A stretch of 64,000 bases of DNA from Streptomyces mobaraensis NBRC 13819 = DSM 40847 (GTDB taxonomy: Bacteria > Actinomycetota > Actinomycetes > Streptomycetales > Streptomycetaceae). Positions within the stretch are counted from its first letter, which is position 1. Every line of letters begins with the position of its first letter. Below, one piece after another: positions 37,094-45,790 of the stretch. The notes beneath the pieces are model-generated. The model had not been told where the DNA came from and did not search any database. It was given only the letters and a program-made list of their open reading frames with translations. Position numbers and translations under genes: made by a program. Where the stretch lies: positions 682,001 to 746,000 of the forward strand of contig NZ_CP072827.1 in the NCBI RefSeq assembly GCF_017916255.1, in the 5' to 3' direction.

Positions 37094-37771
37094 GTGAGGA
37101 AGCACCGCAGGCTCCGGTCGTCGTTGGCCGCCGTGGCCGCCCTGGCGGCCGTCGCCGGTGGGGCGACGGCGTGCGGCGGCGGGGACGACGGGAAGTCCCG
37201 GGACCGTGCGGCGGCGTCGGGGCGCCCGTCGCCGGCGGACACCCCGATCGACCAGAAGACCCCGGAGAAACCGGGCGGCGACCAGGACCCGGCCCGCTTC
37301 GCGCCCCAGGTGAAGCGGTACGCCAAGGAGGCGGGCGTGAGCGCGCGGCTGGTGATGGCGATCCTCTACAACGAGGCGTACAAACCGCACGATCCGGAGT
37401 TCGAGAAGTCCTGGCAGAAGATGAAGCCGGACTCGGCGTTCGGGGTGGCCAACATGCACCGGGCCGCCTACGACGAGACGAAGCGGGGCCGCCCGTTCGC
37501 CGACCGCAGCTGGTTCGATCTGCCGGACGACCCGGCGCTGGCCATCCGGGCCGAGTCCTGGCACCTGCGCGACCTGGCCGCGCAGCTCCCGGCGTCCTGG
37601 CCGGGCTCGTACACCAAGGAGGAGCTGATGGCCCTCGGGTACAACGCGGGCGCGGGCAACATGGCGGCGTTCGCGCGCGGGGTCAAGCCGGGGCCGCAAG
37701 CCGGTTCGTACCTCGCGAACCTGCGCGGGAACTGGTCCAAGGCCGCGGCTGCGCTGGGGGAATCCGGCTGA
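37094..37771 (+). CDS. Secreted transglycosylase-like lipoprotein
   Basis: 225 residues. The GTG at 37094, with AGGAGG 7 nt upstream, opens a basic and then hydrophobic signal sequence. A Cys at about residue 28 (GATAC, a weak lipobox) suggests a lipoprotein. The mature part matches the SLT lysozyme-like fold: a catalytic Glu in AILYNEAYKP, AFGVANMH at the usual GLMQ position, and LGYNAGAGNM (the YNAG motif). It probably cleaves or remodels peptidoglycan. It is a monocistronic gene. Confidence 0.8.
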   Translation: MRKHRRLRSSLAAVAALAAVAGGATACGGGDDGKSRDRAAASGRPSPADTPIDQKTPEKPGGDQDPARFAPQVKRYAKEAGVSARLVMAILYNEAYKPHDPEFEKSWQKMKPDSAFGVANMHRAAYDETKRGRPFADRSWFDLPDDPALAIRAESWHLRDLAAQLPASWPGSYTKEELMALGYNAGAGNMAAFARGVKPGPQAGSYLANLRGNWSKAAAALGESG

Positions 37772-37898
37772 CGGGAGGCGCGCGCGCCGGCCGGTCGCGG
37801 GCCGCCCATGTCCCCCGGCGGCCCTCTCGCGTTGCTCAGGGTGCGCGTCCGCGAGCGGGCGCGCGGACCGAGCGTCGTCGAGAGGGAGTTCGTCAGCC

Positions 37899-38723
37899 AT
37901 GCGTCCACGTCCGCACCGGTTCCGCCGCCCCGCCCCGGACGGCAAGGACCCGTCCGCCCGGAGGGCCGCCTCGTCCGCGGAGGAGGACGGCAGCCTATGG
38001 GCCTACCTGCGCGGCGGCGCGCTGCGCCGGGAGGAGGCGCGGCACGGCTTCGAGTGGGCCGCACCGCACCACAAACGCCTCTCCAAGGCCCACCCCACCG
38101 ACTGGCTCACCAACCACAGCACCACCGGTGGCACCCTCCGCGTCAACCTCACCTGGAGCATGCACACCGGCCCGGCGGGGGACGGGCGGGCGGGGCTGCT
38201 GCGCGGCCTGTTCGCCCCGCTCGGCGCGTCGGTGCAGGTGCACGGCCCGGCCGTGGTCTCCGCCGATCTGGACCTGGCCTGCCTCTACGAACTCACCGAC
38301 GGCACCAAGGGCGTGGTGCAGCCGCTGGGCGGCTTCCACGGCGACCTGTACCGGCCGCCGTACATCTCGCTCAGCGCGGACAGCCGGTTCGGCGGTCCGA
38401 TGGGCGAGACGCTGTACATCAACCTGGACAAGCGGGACGAGTTCCGGCGGATGCTGGTGTTCGTCTACAACTACGACTGCACGCCCGTCTTCGGCCGGGT
38501 GGACAGCGTGCTCACGTTCTACCTGCCGGACGGGCACCAGTTCGCCGTCGAGCTGAGGGAAAGGGTTCCGCAGGCCCGGTCCTGCGCCGTGGCGCTGATC
38601 GAGAACCGGCAGGGGCATCTGACGGTACGGCGGGAGGCGACGTACGTGTACGGGTTCCAGTCGGACCTGGACCGGCTGTACGGGTGGGGGATGCGCTGGG
38701 CCCGGGGGCACAAGCGGCCGTGA
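37899..38723 (+). CDS. TerA-like protein of the TerD tellurium-resistance family
   Basis: 274 residues. Residues from about 60 show the TerD-type calcium-binding beta-sandwich: VSADLDLACLYEL, then PPYISLSADSR, and the family-typical repetition of these motifs. A C-terminal region resembles TerA (SDLDRLYGWGMRWA). The N-terminal 45 residues are basic and unstructured. Ter proteins are widespread in Streptomyces and linked to stress and phage defence; no other ter gene is nearby, so the role here is open. GGGAG lies 10 nt before the ATG. Confidence 0.8.
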   Translation: MRPRPHRFRRPAPDGKDPSARRAASSAEEDGSLWAYLRGGALRREEARHGFEWAAPHHKRLSKAHPTDWLTNHSTTGGTLRVNLTWSMHTGPAGDGRAGLLRGLFAPLGASVQVHGPAVVSADLDLACLYELTDGTKGVVQPLGGFHGDLYRPPYISLSADSRFGGPMGETLYINLDKRDEFRRMLVFVYNYDCTPVFGRVDSVLTFYLPDGHQFAVELRERVPQARSCAVALIENRQGHLTVRREATYVYGFQSDLDRLYGWGMRWARGHKRP

Positions 38724-38760
38724 GGGGCCGGGCGGTCCCCACGCCCGTCCCGTCCTCCGG

Positions 38761-39504
38761 CTACGGCACGGGCACCGGTTCGAGCAGCCGCCGCCGCAGG
38801 GCGGTGACCAGGTCGTCGTCCACGCCGAGCACCTCGGCGGCGTACGCGTGCACGGATCCGTGCCGCCGGGTCAGGCCGTCCAGGAAGCGGCGCATCACGT
38901 CGGCGGGTGCCGTGCCGTAGCCGGGCCAGGTGAGCGCGCGTCCCGGGTGGCCGGCCTTCCAGTCGGCGACGAGCCGCGCGGTGGCGCGTCCGGTGAGGGT
39001 GAAGTCCTCGACGGCGTCGTCCTCCTCGACGCCCAGCAGGATGAGGACGAGGGCGGCGAGCAGGCCGGTGCGGTCCTTGCCGGAGGCGCAGTGGAAGACC
39101 ACCGCGCCCTCCCCCGGCTCGGCGATCACGTCGAGGGCGCGGCGCAGCTCGGCGGCTCCGTCGTGGGCGACCTCCAGGTAGCGCTCGGCGAGGTAGGGGC
39201 CCGCGGCGACGTCGGGGCCGAGGGCGGCCTGGTCGTAGGGCCGGTGTTCGACGCTGAGGTTGTGCCAGGTGTAGGACGGGTGCTCGGGCGCCCGTCCGGC
39301 GGCCTCGATCTCCCAGGGGTAGCGCAGGTCGATGACGGTTCCGACGCCCAGTTCCAGGAAGCGGTCGAGGTCCGCTCCGGCGAGCTTGCCGAGCGAGTCG
39401 GAGCGGTACAGCCGTCCCCAGCGCACCGCGGCACCGTCCCGGGTCGGATAGCCGCCCAGGTCGCGGAAGTTGTGCAGGCGCTCGAACGTCAGGTGTCTGT
39501 CCAT
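38761..39504 (-). CDS. Tyrosine-protein phosphatase (Tyr/Ser phosphatase family)
   Basis: 247 residues. The N-terminal FRDLGGYPTRDG (13-24) and the P-loop HCASGKDRTG (Cys139, Arg145) define the bacterial dual-specificity family (Y_phosphatase3, MptpB-like). It should be cytoplasmic. The gene is convergent with the TerA-like gene across 37 nt. Substrate unknown. Confidence 0.92.
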   Translation of the reverse strand: MDRHLTFERLHNFRDLGGYPTRDGAAVRWGRLYRSDSLGKLAGADLDRFLELGVGTVIDLRYPWEIEAAGRAPEHPSYTWHNLSVEHRPYDQAALGPDVAAGPYLAERYLEVAHDGAAELRRALDVIAEPGEGAVVFHCASGKDRTGLLAALVLILLGVEEDDAVEDFTLTGRATARLVADWKAGHPGRALTWPGYGTAPADVMRRFLDGLTRRHGSVHAYAAEVLGVDDDLVTALRRRLLEPVPVP

Positions 39505-39587
39505 GGGCGGACTGTAGGGGCCGGGGCGCCGGGGCCGCCGCGACGTGGATCACTCCCCGCCGCGGCTCCGCTTCGGTCCGCCCGGTT

Positions 39588-40151
39588 TCAGGTCTCCGCC
39601 CGGCGGCGTTCGCGGAGGGCGCGGACGCGGCCCCGGCTGGCGCAGGCCGGCGCGGGGCACCAGCGGCGGCGGCCGGAGGGGTTGGTGAACAGGCCGCGGC
39701 AGTCGTGTTCCGGGCAGACGGCGAGCGTGCCGCGCTGGGGGCCGGTGAGGTGGTCGACGGCCTGGCGCACGATCCGGGCGAGGGCGGCGCCGGTGTCCAC
39801 CGGGGGTTCGCGGAGCAGCCGGCCCGCGACGGCGAGGCGGACGGGGTCGGGCTGCTCCGCGAGGAAGCGGGCGGTCTCCTCGACGGCGCCGGCGGGCGGG
39901 GCGCCGCCCTCGACGACGGGCAGGGCGAGGAGCCGCAGGTTCTCGCGTAAGACCTGGGCCCGGGTGACATCGGCCGGTTCGGGGGGCCGGACGGGGGCGA
40001 GTTCGGCGCGCTCGAGCCAGTCCCCCAGCCGCTCGGCGGTGGCGATGCGTTCGACCGGCCGGGCGCCGAACGTCCGTCCCTTGGTCGCGAGGAAGTCGAG
40101 CCAGGTCGCGCCGAGGTCGAACCGGAAGGCCGGGTGCTCTTCTGCGGGCAT
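39588..40151 (-). CDS. CGNR zinc-finger (ABATE) regulator containing a TTA codon
   Basis: 187 residues. The N-terminal ABATE domain (about 1-125) is followed by a C-terminal zf-CGNR zinc ribbon with Cys pairs in CPEHDC and CPAPAC; the namesake CGNR reads CASR here. The family is thought to be transcriptional regulators. Codon 68 is TTA (39950-39948), the only in-frame TTA I found in the window, which makes translation dependent on the bldA tRNA. It is divergent from the decarboxylase-like gene across 88 nt holding two perfect inverted repeats. Confidence 0.88.
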   Translation of the reverse strand: MPAEEHPAFRFDLGATWLDFLATKGRTFGARPVERIATAERLGDWLERAELAPVRPPEPADVTRAQVLRENLRLLALPVVEGGAPPAGAVEETARFLAEQPDPVRLAVAGRLLREPPVDTGAALARIVRQAVDHLTGPQRGTLAVCPEHDCRGLFTNPSGRRRWCPAPACASRGRVRALRERRRAET

Positions 40152-40161
40152 GCCCCCGATC

Positions 40162-40215
40162 GTAACGGCTGATGCGTTACATTGATCAAGTTCGACGTAA
40201 CGGTTCAGCCGTTAC
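40162..40215. promoter_or_regulatory. Twin inverted repeats in the CGNR/decarboxylase divergent promoter
   Basis: Site 1 is GTAACG (40162-40167), 7 nt, CGTTAC (40175-40180). Site 2 is GTAACGG (40197-40203), 5 nt, CCGTTAC (40209-40215). The centres are 35 bp apart and the half-site is the same. This is a convincing pair of operators for one dimeric regulator, most simply the adjacent CGNR protein. Confidence 0.8.
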
Positions 40216-40239
40216 ACATCCAGGGGTGGGAGGAACGGA

Positions 40240-40677
40240 ATGACGGAGGACACCGGTACGGAGCCGCGGGGGGCGGCGTTCGACCGTGCCGCGGGATACC
40301 GGCTGCTGGAGGAGCTCCAGGACGAACGGACGCGGGAGGCGACACTCCCCGCGCTGGAGGCGGTGGCGCCCGGCTTCGCCGACTGGATCGTCACCAGCCT
40401 CTTCGGGGGCACGTACCAACGCGGCGGACTGTCGCTGCGCGACCGGCAGATCGCCAACCTGGCCGCGCTCGCCGCGATGGGCGGCGTGGAGCCGCAGCTC
40501 GCCGGCCATGTCACCACGGGCCTGCGGGTGGGGCTGACGGCGGAGGAGATCACCGAGGTCTTCGTCCACCTGGCCCCCTACATCGGGGTACCGAGGGCGG
40601 TGGCCGGGCTGCGCGTCGCCGCCCCGGCCCTGGCGGCGGCCGGGACCGCCTCGCACACGACGGGAGGTGCCGCGTGA
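40240..40677 (+). CDS. Carboxymuconolactone decarboxylase-like protein without catalytic cysteines
   Basis: 145 residues, all-helical CMD fold (LSLRDRQIANLAALAAMGG, then GLTAEEITEVFVHLAPYIGVPRA). The CxxC of AhpD-type members is absent and there is no Cys in the protein, which is closer to true gamma-CMD enzymes. GGGAGG precedes the ATG. Its stop overlaps the start of the next gene, so the two are one operon. Confidence 0.88.
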   Translation: MTEDTGTEPRGAAFDRAAGYRLLEELQDERTREATLPALEAVAPGFADWIVTSLFGGTYQRGGLSLRDRQIANLAALAAMGGVEPQLAGHVTTGLRVGLTAEEITEVFVHLAPYIGVPRAVAGLRVAAPALAAAGTASHTTGGAA

Positions 40678-41603
40678 ACGCCGTCGTCCGGACGGTGCTC
40701 GGCGACGTCCCGGCGGACACGCTGGGCACGGTCGACGCCCACGACCACCTCTTCCTGCGCAGCCCCATGCTGCCCGGACAGGAGCTCGACGACCCGGCGG
40801 CGGCCGAGGCCGAACTGCGCGCCTTCGCCGCGGCGGGCGGCACCACCGTGGTGCAGTGGACGCCGCGCGGCATGGGGCGCCGGACGGCCGACGTCGTGGC
40901 GGCGTCCCGCGCCACGGGCGTGCACGTCGTGATGGCGACTGGCACGCACCAGGCGGTGCACTACACGCCGCCGCCGACCCCCGCCGAACTGGACGCCCTG
41001 GCGGGCACGTTCATCGCGGACCTGACCTCGGCCCCGGTCCGCGCCGGACTGGTCAAGGTCGCCGGCGGGTTCCACGGGATCGACGAGCACGCCCGGCGCA
41101 CCATGACCGCCGCCGCCGAGGCGCACCACGCGACCGGCGCGGCCGTGGCCGTCCACCTGGAGCTGGGCACGGCGCCGCTGGAGGTACTGGACCTGCTCTG
41201 CGGCACGCTCGGCATGCCGCCCACGGCCGTCGTCCTCGGCCACCTGGGCCGGTGCCCCGACATCCGGGTCCAGCGGGAGGCCGCCCGGACGGGCGCGTTC
41301 CTGGCCTTCGACGGCCCGTCACGCGCCCACCACGCCACCGACTGGCGCCTGTTCGACCAGCTCGCCGCCCTGGCCGACGCCGGGCACGCGGGGCAGCTGC
41401 TCCTCGGCGGCGACACCACGACGGCCGCCGCCCGGGCGGTCGACGGGGGCCCGGGCATGGCGTACCTGCTGCGGGTGCTCCGGCCGCGGCTGACACGGGA
41501 GTTCGGGGAGGAGCTGGCCGACCGGGTGTTCGTCCGCAATCCGGCCCGGGCCTTCGCGCTCCGCCGCCCGGGCACGGACCGGGGCGGCGCCGGGAGCCGG
41601 TGA
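40674..41603 (+). CDS. Phosphotriesterase-family metallohydrolase (lactonase-like)
   Basis: 309 residues, starting at a GTG that overlaps the previous stop by 4 nt, with GGGAGG upstream. It has a complete amidohydrolase TIM-barrel metal site: His23 and His25 (DAHDH), carbamylated Lys128 (LVKVAGG), His161, His190 (LGHLGR) and Asp247 (LGGDTT). Family members hydrolyse lactones or phosphotriesters. Coupling to a CMD-like protein suggests a small catabolic unit, perhaps for a lactone. Confidence 0.88.
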   Translation: MNAVVRTVLGDVPADTLGTVDAHDHLFLRSPMLPGQELDDPAAAEAELRAFAAAGGTTVVQWTPRGMGRRTADVVAASRATGVHVVMATGTHQAVHYTPPPTPAELDALAGTFIADLTSAPVRAGLVKVAGGFHGIDEHARRTMTAAAEAHHATGAAVAVHLELGTAPLEVLDLLCGTLGMPPTAVVLGHLGRCPDIRVQREAARTGAFLAFDGPSRAHHATDWRLFDQLAALADAGHAGQLLLGGDTTTAAARAVDGGPGMAYLLRVLRPRLTREFGEELADRVFVRNPARAFALRRPGTDRGGAGSR

Positions 41604-41625
41604 CGGCGGGGCCCGGAGCGGGGTC

Positions 41626-41658
41626 GCGGACGGGGCCGGGGCGCCCCGGCCCGTCCGC
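41626..41658. terminator. Hairpin after the phosphotriesterase-like gene
   Basis: GCGGACGGGGCCGGGG (41626-41641) pairs with CCCCGGCCCGTCCGC (41644-41658), with one bulged G and a 2-nt gap. It starts 23 nt after the stop. Further right, at 41720-41731, is the 12-bp palindrome CCGCGTACGCGG, within the upstream region of the kinase gene. Confidence 0.6.
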
Positions 41659-41843
41659 GGACCCTCGGCCGTGCACCCGCCCTCCCGGCAGGCGTTTCCG
41701 CCGGTGATAGCGTTGCGGACCGCGTACGCGGAAGGCGCGGCGCGGCGTACGGGTCGGGCGGGCGGAGGGGGCATCGACACTCCCGTCCCGCGCCCACCCC
41801 GGACGCGGAACGGTGCGGGGACGACGCGACGGAGCGGGGGCCT

Positions 41844-43112
41844 GTGGACGCGGCGGCACGAGGGCGGTTCCGGCCGCCCGGCCGGGAGGCGTGGCGCGCG
41901 TTCGCCCACCGGCTGACCGCGTCCCTCCGCTACACGCTCTCCGCCGGGGCGACGGGCTTGCTCGCCCTGGTCTGCTGCGGCCCGCTGCTGGCCGTCGGCG
42001 CCCTGAGTCCGGCCGGCCCCGGGCTGCTCGCCCTGCGCCCGGTACTGCGGTGGACGCGCCGGTTCGCCGACGTCCACCGCCGGCGGGCCGGGGCCTTGCT
42101 GGGCGCCGACATCCCGCCGGCCGGCGGGACGCCCACCGGGTTCCGGGCGCTCCTGACCGACCGCGCGACCTGGTCCTGCCTCGGCTGGCTGGGCCTGCAC
42201 GCGCTGACCGGGACGGCCGTCGGCGCGCTCGCGCTGGGCCTGTGCGGCGGCGTGCTGAGCTGGCTGACGACGCCGCTGTGGTGGTGGGCCGTGCCGCACG
42301 CGGAGTTCGCGGTGTGGGAGATCGCCTCCTGGCCGGCGGCGCTGGCCGCGGTCGCCCTCGCCCCGGTGTACGCGGGCCTCGCCGGGCTGCTGCTGCCGGC
42401 GCTGGCCCGGGGGCACGCAGGGATGACCCGCGCGCTGCTCGGCCCGCGGCGCGGCCGGGCGTCGCTGGCCCGCCGCGTCGAGGAACTGACCGTCTCCCGG
42501 GCCGAGGCCCTGGACGCGCACGCCGCCGAACTGCGCCGCATCGAACGGGACTTGCACGACGGGGCGCAGGCCGGCCTGGTGGCCGTCTCCCTGCGGCTCG
42601 GCCTCATCCGCCGCGCCCTGGAAGGGCGACCGGAGGCCCTGCCCGAACTGGTCGACGCCACGCAGCGGTTGGCGGAGCAGACGCTGTCGTCGCTGCGGGC
42701 GACCGTGCGCGCCATCCACCCGCCCGTCCTCGACGACCACGGGCTCGCCGAGGCGGCCCGCGGACTGGCCGCGAACTGCCCGGTGCCCACGGACCTCGAC
42801 GTCGAGACCGTACCGCCGGGCACCCGGGCGCCGGCGGCCGTCGAGGCCGCCGCCTACTTCGTCCTCGCCGAGGCCCTCACCAACGTCGCCCGGCACAGCG
42901 GGGCCGCCCGCGCCGCCGTACGGCTGGCCGTCACCCCGGACCTGATCCGGGTGAGCGTCCGGGACGACGGCCGGGGCGGCGCGGCGGAGGGCCCGGGCAC
43001 CGGGCTGCGCGGCATCCGGCGCCGCGTCGCGGCCCTCGACGGCGTCACCGACCTGTCCAGCCCGCCCGGCGGGCCGACCCTGCTGCGCGTGGAGCTGCCG
43101 TGCGGATCCTGA
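41844..43112 (+). CDS. Two-component sensor histidine kinase (NarL-type partner)
   Basis: 422 residues from a GTG. The N-terminal sensor region (about 30-200) has four to six membrane helices. A HisKA_3 dimerisation domain follows with RIERDLHDGAQ (His238), then an HATPase domain with the N-box EALTNVARHS and a DDGRGG G-box. The response regulator gene overlaps its last 13 nt, so they are a cognate pair. The signal is unknown. Confidence 0.93.
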   Translation: MDAAARGRFRPPGREAWRAFAHRLTASLRYTLSAGATGLLALVCCGPLLAVGALSPAGPGLLALRPVLRWTRRFADVHRRRAGALLGADIPPAGGTPTGFRALLTDRATWSCLGWLGLHALTGTAVGALALGLCGGVLSWLTTPLWWWAVPHAEFAVWEIASWPAALAAVALAPVYAGLAGLLLPALARGHAGMTRALLGPRRGRASLARRVEELTVSRAEALDAHAAELRRIERDLHDGAQAGLVAVSLRLGLIRRALEGRPEALPELVDATQRLAEQTLSSLRATVRAIHPPVLDDHGLAEAARGLAANCPVPTDLDVETVPPGTRAPAAVEAAAYFVLAEALTNVARHSGAARAAVRLAVTPDLIRVSVRDDGRGGAAEGPGTGLRGIRRRVAALDGVTDLSSPPGGPTLLRVELPCGS

Positions 43113-43756
43113 TCGCCGAGGACAACGTCCTGCTCCGGGAGGGCGTTTCCCTCCTGCTGACCGGCGCCGGCCACGAGGTCTGCGCCGCCGTCGAGGACGG
43201 CGAGGCGCTGCTGCCCGCGCTGCTGACGCACCGCCCGGACGTCGCCGTCCTGGACGTCCGGCTGCCGCCCGGCTTCCGCGACGAGGGGCTGCGCGCCGCC
43301 GTCGCGGCCCGCGAGCGGATCCCCGGCCTGCCGGTGCTCGTCCTCTCGCAGTACGTGGAACAGGCGTACGCCTCACGGCTGCTCGCCGCCGGCGCGGGCG
43401 GCGTCGGCTACCTGCTCAAGGACCGGATCGGCCGGGTGGACGACTTCCTGGACGCGCTGGAACGGGTCGCGGCCGGCCAGGCGGCGATGGACCCGGAGGT
43501 GATCTCGCAGCTGATGGTGCGGAGCACCCGGGCCGATCCGCTGGCCGCGCTGAGCCCCCGGGAGCGGGAGGTGCTGGCGCTGATGGCCGAGGGGCACGGC
43601 AACTCGGCCATCGGGGAACGGCTGTTCATCGCCGAGACATCGGTGAACAAGCACATCGGCAACATCTTCACCAAGCTCGGCCTGCCCACGACCGACGGTG
43701 GGCACCGCCGCGTCCGGGCCGTCCTCACCTGGCTCCAGGCGGAGGCACGGGGGTGA
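43100..43756 (+). CDS. NarL/LuxR-type response regulator
   Basis: 218 residues from the GTG at 43100. The receiver domain (about 1-120) has acidic residues in IAEDN, the phosphoacceptor Asp52 (VLDVRLPP) and a conserved Lys in LLKDR. The C-terminal LuxR helix-turn-helix begins LSPREREVLALMAEGHGNSAI. It is translationally coupled to the kinase. Confidence 0.95.
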   Translation: MRILIAEDNVLLREGVSLLLTGAGHEVCAAVEDGEALLPALLTHRPDVAVLDVRLPPGFRDEGLRAAVAARERIPGLPVLVLSQYVEQAYASRLLAAGAGGVGYLLKDRIGRVDDFLDALERVAAGQAAMDPEVISQLMVRSTRADPLAALSPREREVLALMAEGHGNSAIGERLFIAETSVNKHIGNIFTKLGLPTTDGGHRRVRAVLTWLQAEARG

Positions 43757-44172
43757 GCGTCGCCGTCGGCGGTCGGTGACGGTCCCGGCCGTGGCCACCG
43801 GGCCCGCGCCCCCAGCCCCGGTCCCCCGCCCCCGGCAGCCGGACGGTGGCCGTGATCGGCGCCTTCCGCCCGTTTCGACGACGGGGGCCGCCCGGCGCGG
43901 AGCCCTCCCCCGGCCCGAGCAGCCCCGCTTCCTCGCCGACGATCCGCACCGATACCGTCACCCGGCCTCCGACGGAGGTGGTTCCCCGTTCGGCTCAGAC
44001 GGCCCGTAAAAACTCACGGCGAGTCATATGACGGTCCGCCACCTGACGGCCCGTCGCATCTGCAGGCCCGACGGAGCGTCAGCTGACGGGCTGTCGGGCC
44101 GCTCTTCCGTTTGCGGCCCTCGGAGACCGCTCGCAGGGTGGCGCCAGGATCCCCTCTCCGAAGGAGCACTCG
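43757..44172. promoter_or_regulatory. 416-nt gene-free region with clustered TGACGG motifs
   Basis: Nothing coding is supported. The right half holds repeated motifs: ACGGCCCGT at about 44000 and at 44046-44054, TGACGG at 44029, 44044 and 44084, and the perfect 12-bp palindrome CGTCAGCTGACG (44077-44088). These lie about 85-175 nt upstream of the secreted-protein gene at 44173 and may be operator sites for it or the signal of the nearby response regulator. Confidence 0.5.
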
Positions 44173-44820
44173 ATGGACGCCCTCCGCAGAACCGGTCTTC
44201 TCACGGCGACGGCCCTGTGCGCGGCCCTCGCCACCGTCCCCGCCCTGGCCCTCGCCGACTCCCCGCCCGCCGCGCACGCACCCGCCGTCGCACCCGCCGC
44301 CCCTCCCGTTCCCGCCGGCGCACCGGTACCGTCCGGCAGTCCGGCGCCCGGCGCCGTCGCGCTGTCCGCGGCGCCGCTGCCGGTCGCCGAGGCGGAGGCC
44401 GCCGGGAACACGGAGGCGCTGCGCCGGGTCGCGGCGGACGCCCTGAGGGTGCTGGACCAGGACTCCATCGGGCAGCGCGCCGCGGAGGCCGCCGCCGCGT
44501 GCGGGGCCGTACGGAGCCCGTCGGCCGAGCAGCGCCGGGCCTGCGACGCGGTCCGGGAACGGCTCGACGTGCTGATCGCGGCCCGCACCGGGCTCCGGGA
44601 GCAGGCCGCGGCCGCGGCACCGGACCGCGCCGCCGTCGCCCGGATCGTGGCGGACGCCCAGCGGGTACGGGACGAGCTCGCCCCGCGCGCGGCCGACGGC
44701 ACCGGTGACGCGGACGGCGGCCTGCTCTCCCTGGTCACCAAGCTGCTGGGCGTCCTCGCCAACCTGACGACCGGTCTCATCGGCACGCTCACCGGCCTGG
44801 TGACGGGCCTCTTCGGCTGA
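44173..44820 (+). CDS. Secreted protein of unknown function with hydrophobic C-terminus
   Basis: 215 residues. A clear signal peptide is followed by an Ala/Pro-rich spacer (about 30-75) and an alpha-helical Ala/Arg-rich part with two Cys (in AAACGAV and RRACDAV) about 16 residues apart. The final 30 residues are hydrophobic and glycine/leucine/threonine-rich. AAGGAG lies 6 nt upstream of the ATG. No family recognised; surface attachment through the C-terminus is possible. Confidence 0.75.
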   Translation: MDALRRTGLLTATALCAALATVPALALADSPPAAHAPAVAPAAPPVPAGAPVPSGSPAPGAVALSAAPLPVAEAEAAGNTEALRRVAADALRVLDQDSIGQRAAEAAAACGAVRSPSAEQRRACDAVRERLDVLIAARTGLREQAAAAAPDRAAVARIVADAQRVRDELAPRAADGTGDADGGLLSLVTKLLGVLANLTTGLIGTLTGLVTGLFG

Positions 44821-45031
44821 CCGCCCCTCGGCCCGGCCGAACCGGACCCCATACCCCCGATCGCCCGAAAAGAACGCCGCCAAATGGCGGGACCGACGGC
44901 GTCCATCAGGTCAACGGCCCTGTCCCGGGTGCATTGTTCAGCTCCGTGAGGGGCCGCGACGGGCGGCCCTCGGCCGGACGGACCCGTGCGCGCAGCACGC
45001 CGCGGGCCGACGACGAACGGAGCAGCGAACG

Positions 45032-45559
45032 ATGCGAATGCGACACCGGGCCACGACGGCGCTGGCGGTCCTCACCCTCGCCATGGGGCCGACCGGTACG
45101 GCCCTCGCCACGGACGCCCTCGACGACGCCTTCCTCGGCGCGGTGCACCAGGGCAACATGGCCGAGATCGCGGCCGGCGGCGACGCGCAGAAGAACGCCG
45201 TGTCGATGTGTGTGCGGGAGACCGGGAAGGTACTGGTCCGCGACCACACGCTGCTGGACAAGGGAGTCGAGGAGCTCGGCCGCAAACTGAAGGTGGCACT
45301 GCCCCGCTCGGTCACCCCGAAGCAGGAGCAGGAGCTGAAGGAGATCCGGAAGAAGGCGCGGACCCGCGCCTACGACAACCTCTGGCTGCGGGCCCAGGAC
45401 ACCGCGCACGTCCAGACGCTGGACCTGCTGGACGCCGAGGCGGCGCGCGGCAAGGACGCGACGGTCCGGGAGGCGGCCAGGAAGGCGCGGCCCATCGTCG
45501 CCAAGCACCTGGAGATGGTGCGCGACTGCATGATGCACATGCCGCCGCGGCACCGCTAG
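45032..45559 (+). CDS. Secreted DUF4142-like protein
   Basis: 175 residues: a signal peptide (about 1-26), then a four-helix, ferritin-like DUF4142 pattern (DAFLGAVHQGNMAEIAAG, later VRDHTLLDKGVEELG and IVAKHLEM). Two Cys remain in the mature part. Function of the family is unknown, although Met/His-rich members are suspected of metal binding; this one ends MMHMPPRHR. It is a monocistronic gene followed by a strong hairpin. Confidence 0.8.
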   Translation: MRMRHRATTALAVLTLAMGPTGTALATDALDDAFLGAVHQGNMAEIAAGGDAQKNAVSMCVRETGKVLVRDHTLLDKGVEELGRKLKVALPRSVTPKQEQELKEIRKKARTRAYDNLWLRAQDTAHVQTLDLLDAEAARGKDATVREAARKARPIVAKHLEMVRDCMMHMPPRHR

Positions 45560-45582
45560 CCGGTAAGGCCGGCGTCTCCCCT

Positions 45583-45621
45583 GACGACCGCGGGGCCCGC
45601 GAGGGCGGCCCCGCGGTCGTC
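45583..45621. terminator. Strong hairpin after the DUF4142 gene
   Basis: Perfect 15-bp arms GACGACCGCGGGGCC (45583-45597) and GGCCCCGCGGTCGTC (45607-45621) with a 9-nt loop. From 45622 to 45790 the sequence is a low-complexity mix of GACGCC and GGTCAG-type words with no gene. Confidence 0.85.
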
Positions 45622-45790
45622 GCGTTCCGCCGGCCGTCGTCGTTCGGTCCCCGGCCGGCCGACGCCTCGACCGGGAGACGCCGCGGTCAGGCGATGCCCC
45701 GCTCCGCGGACGCCTCGGCCGGACGACACCCCGGTCGGACGGCACCCGGTCAGCCGACGCCCCGTCAGCCGATGCCCATGCGACGTCCCG

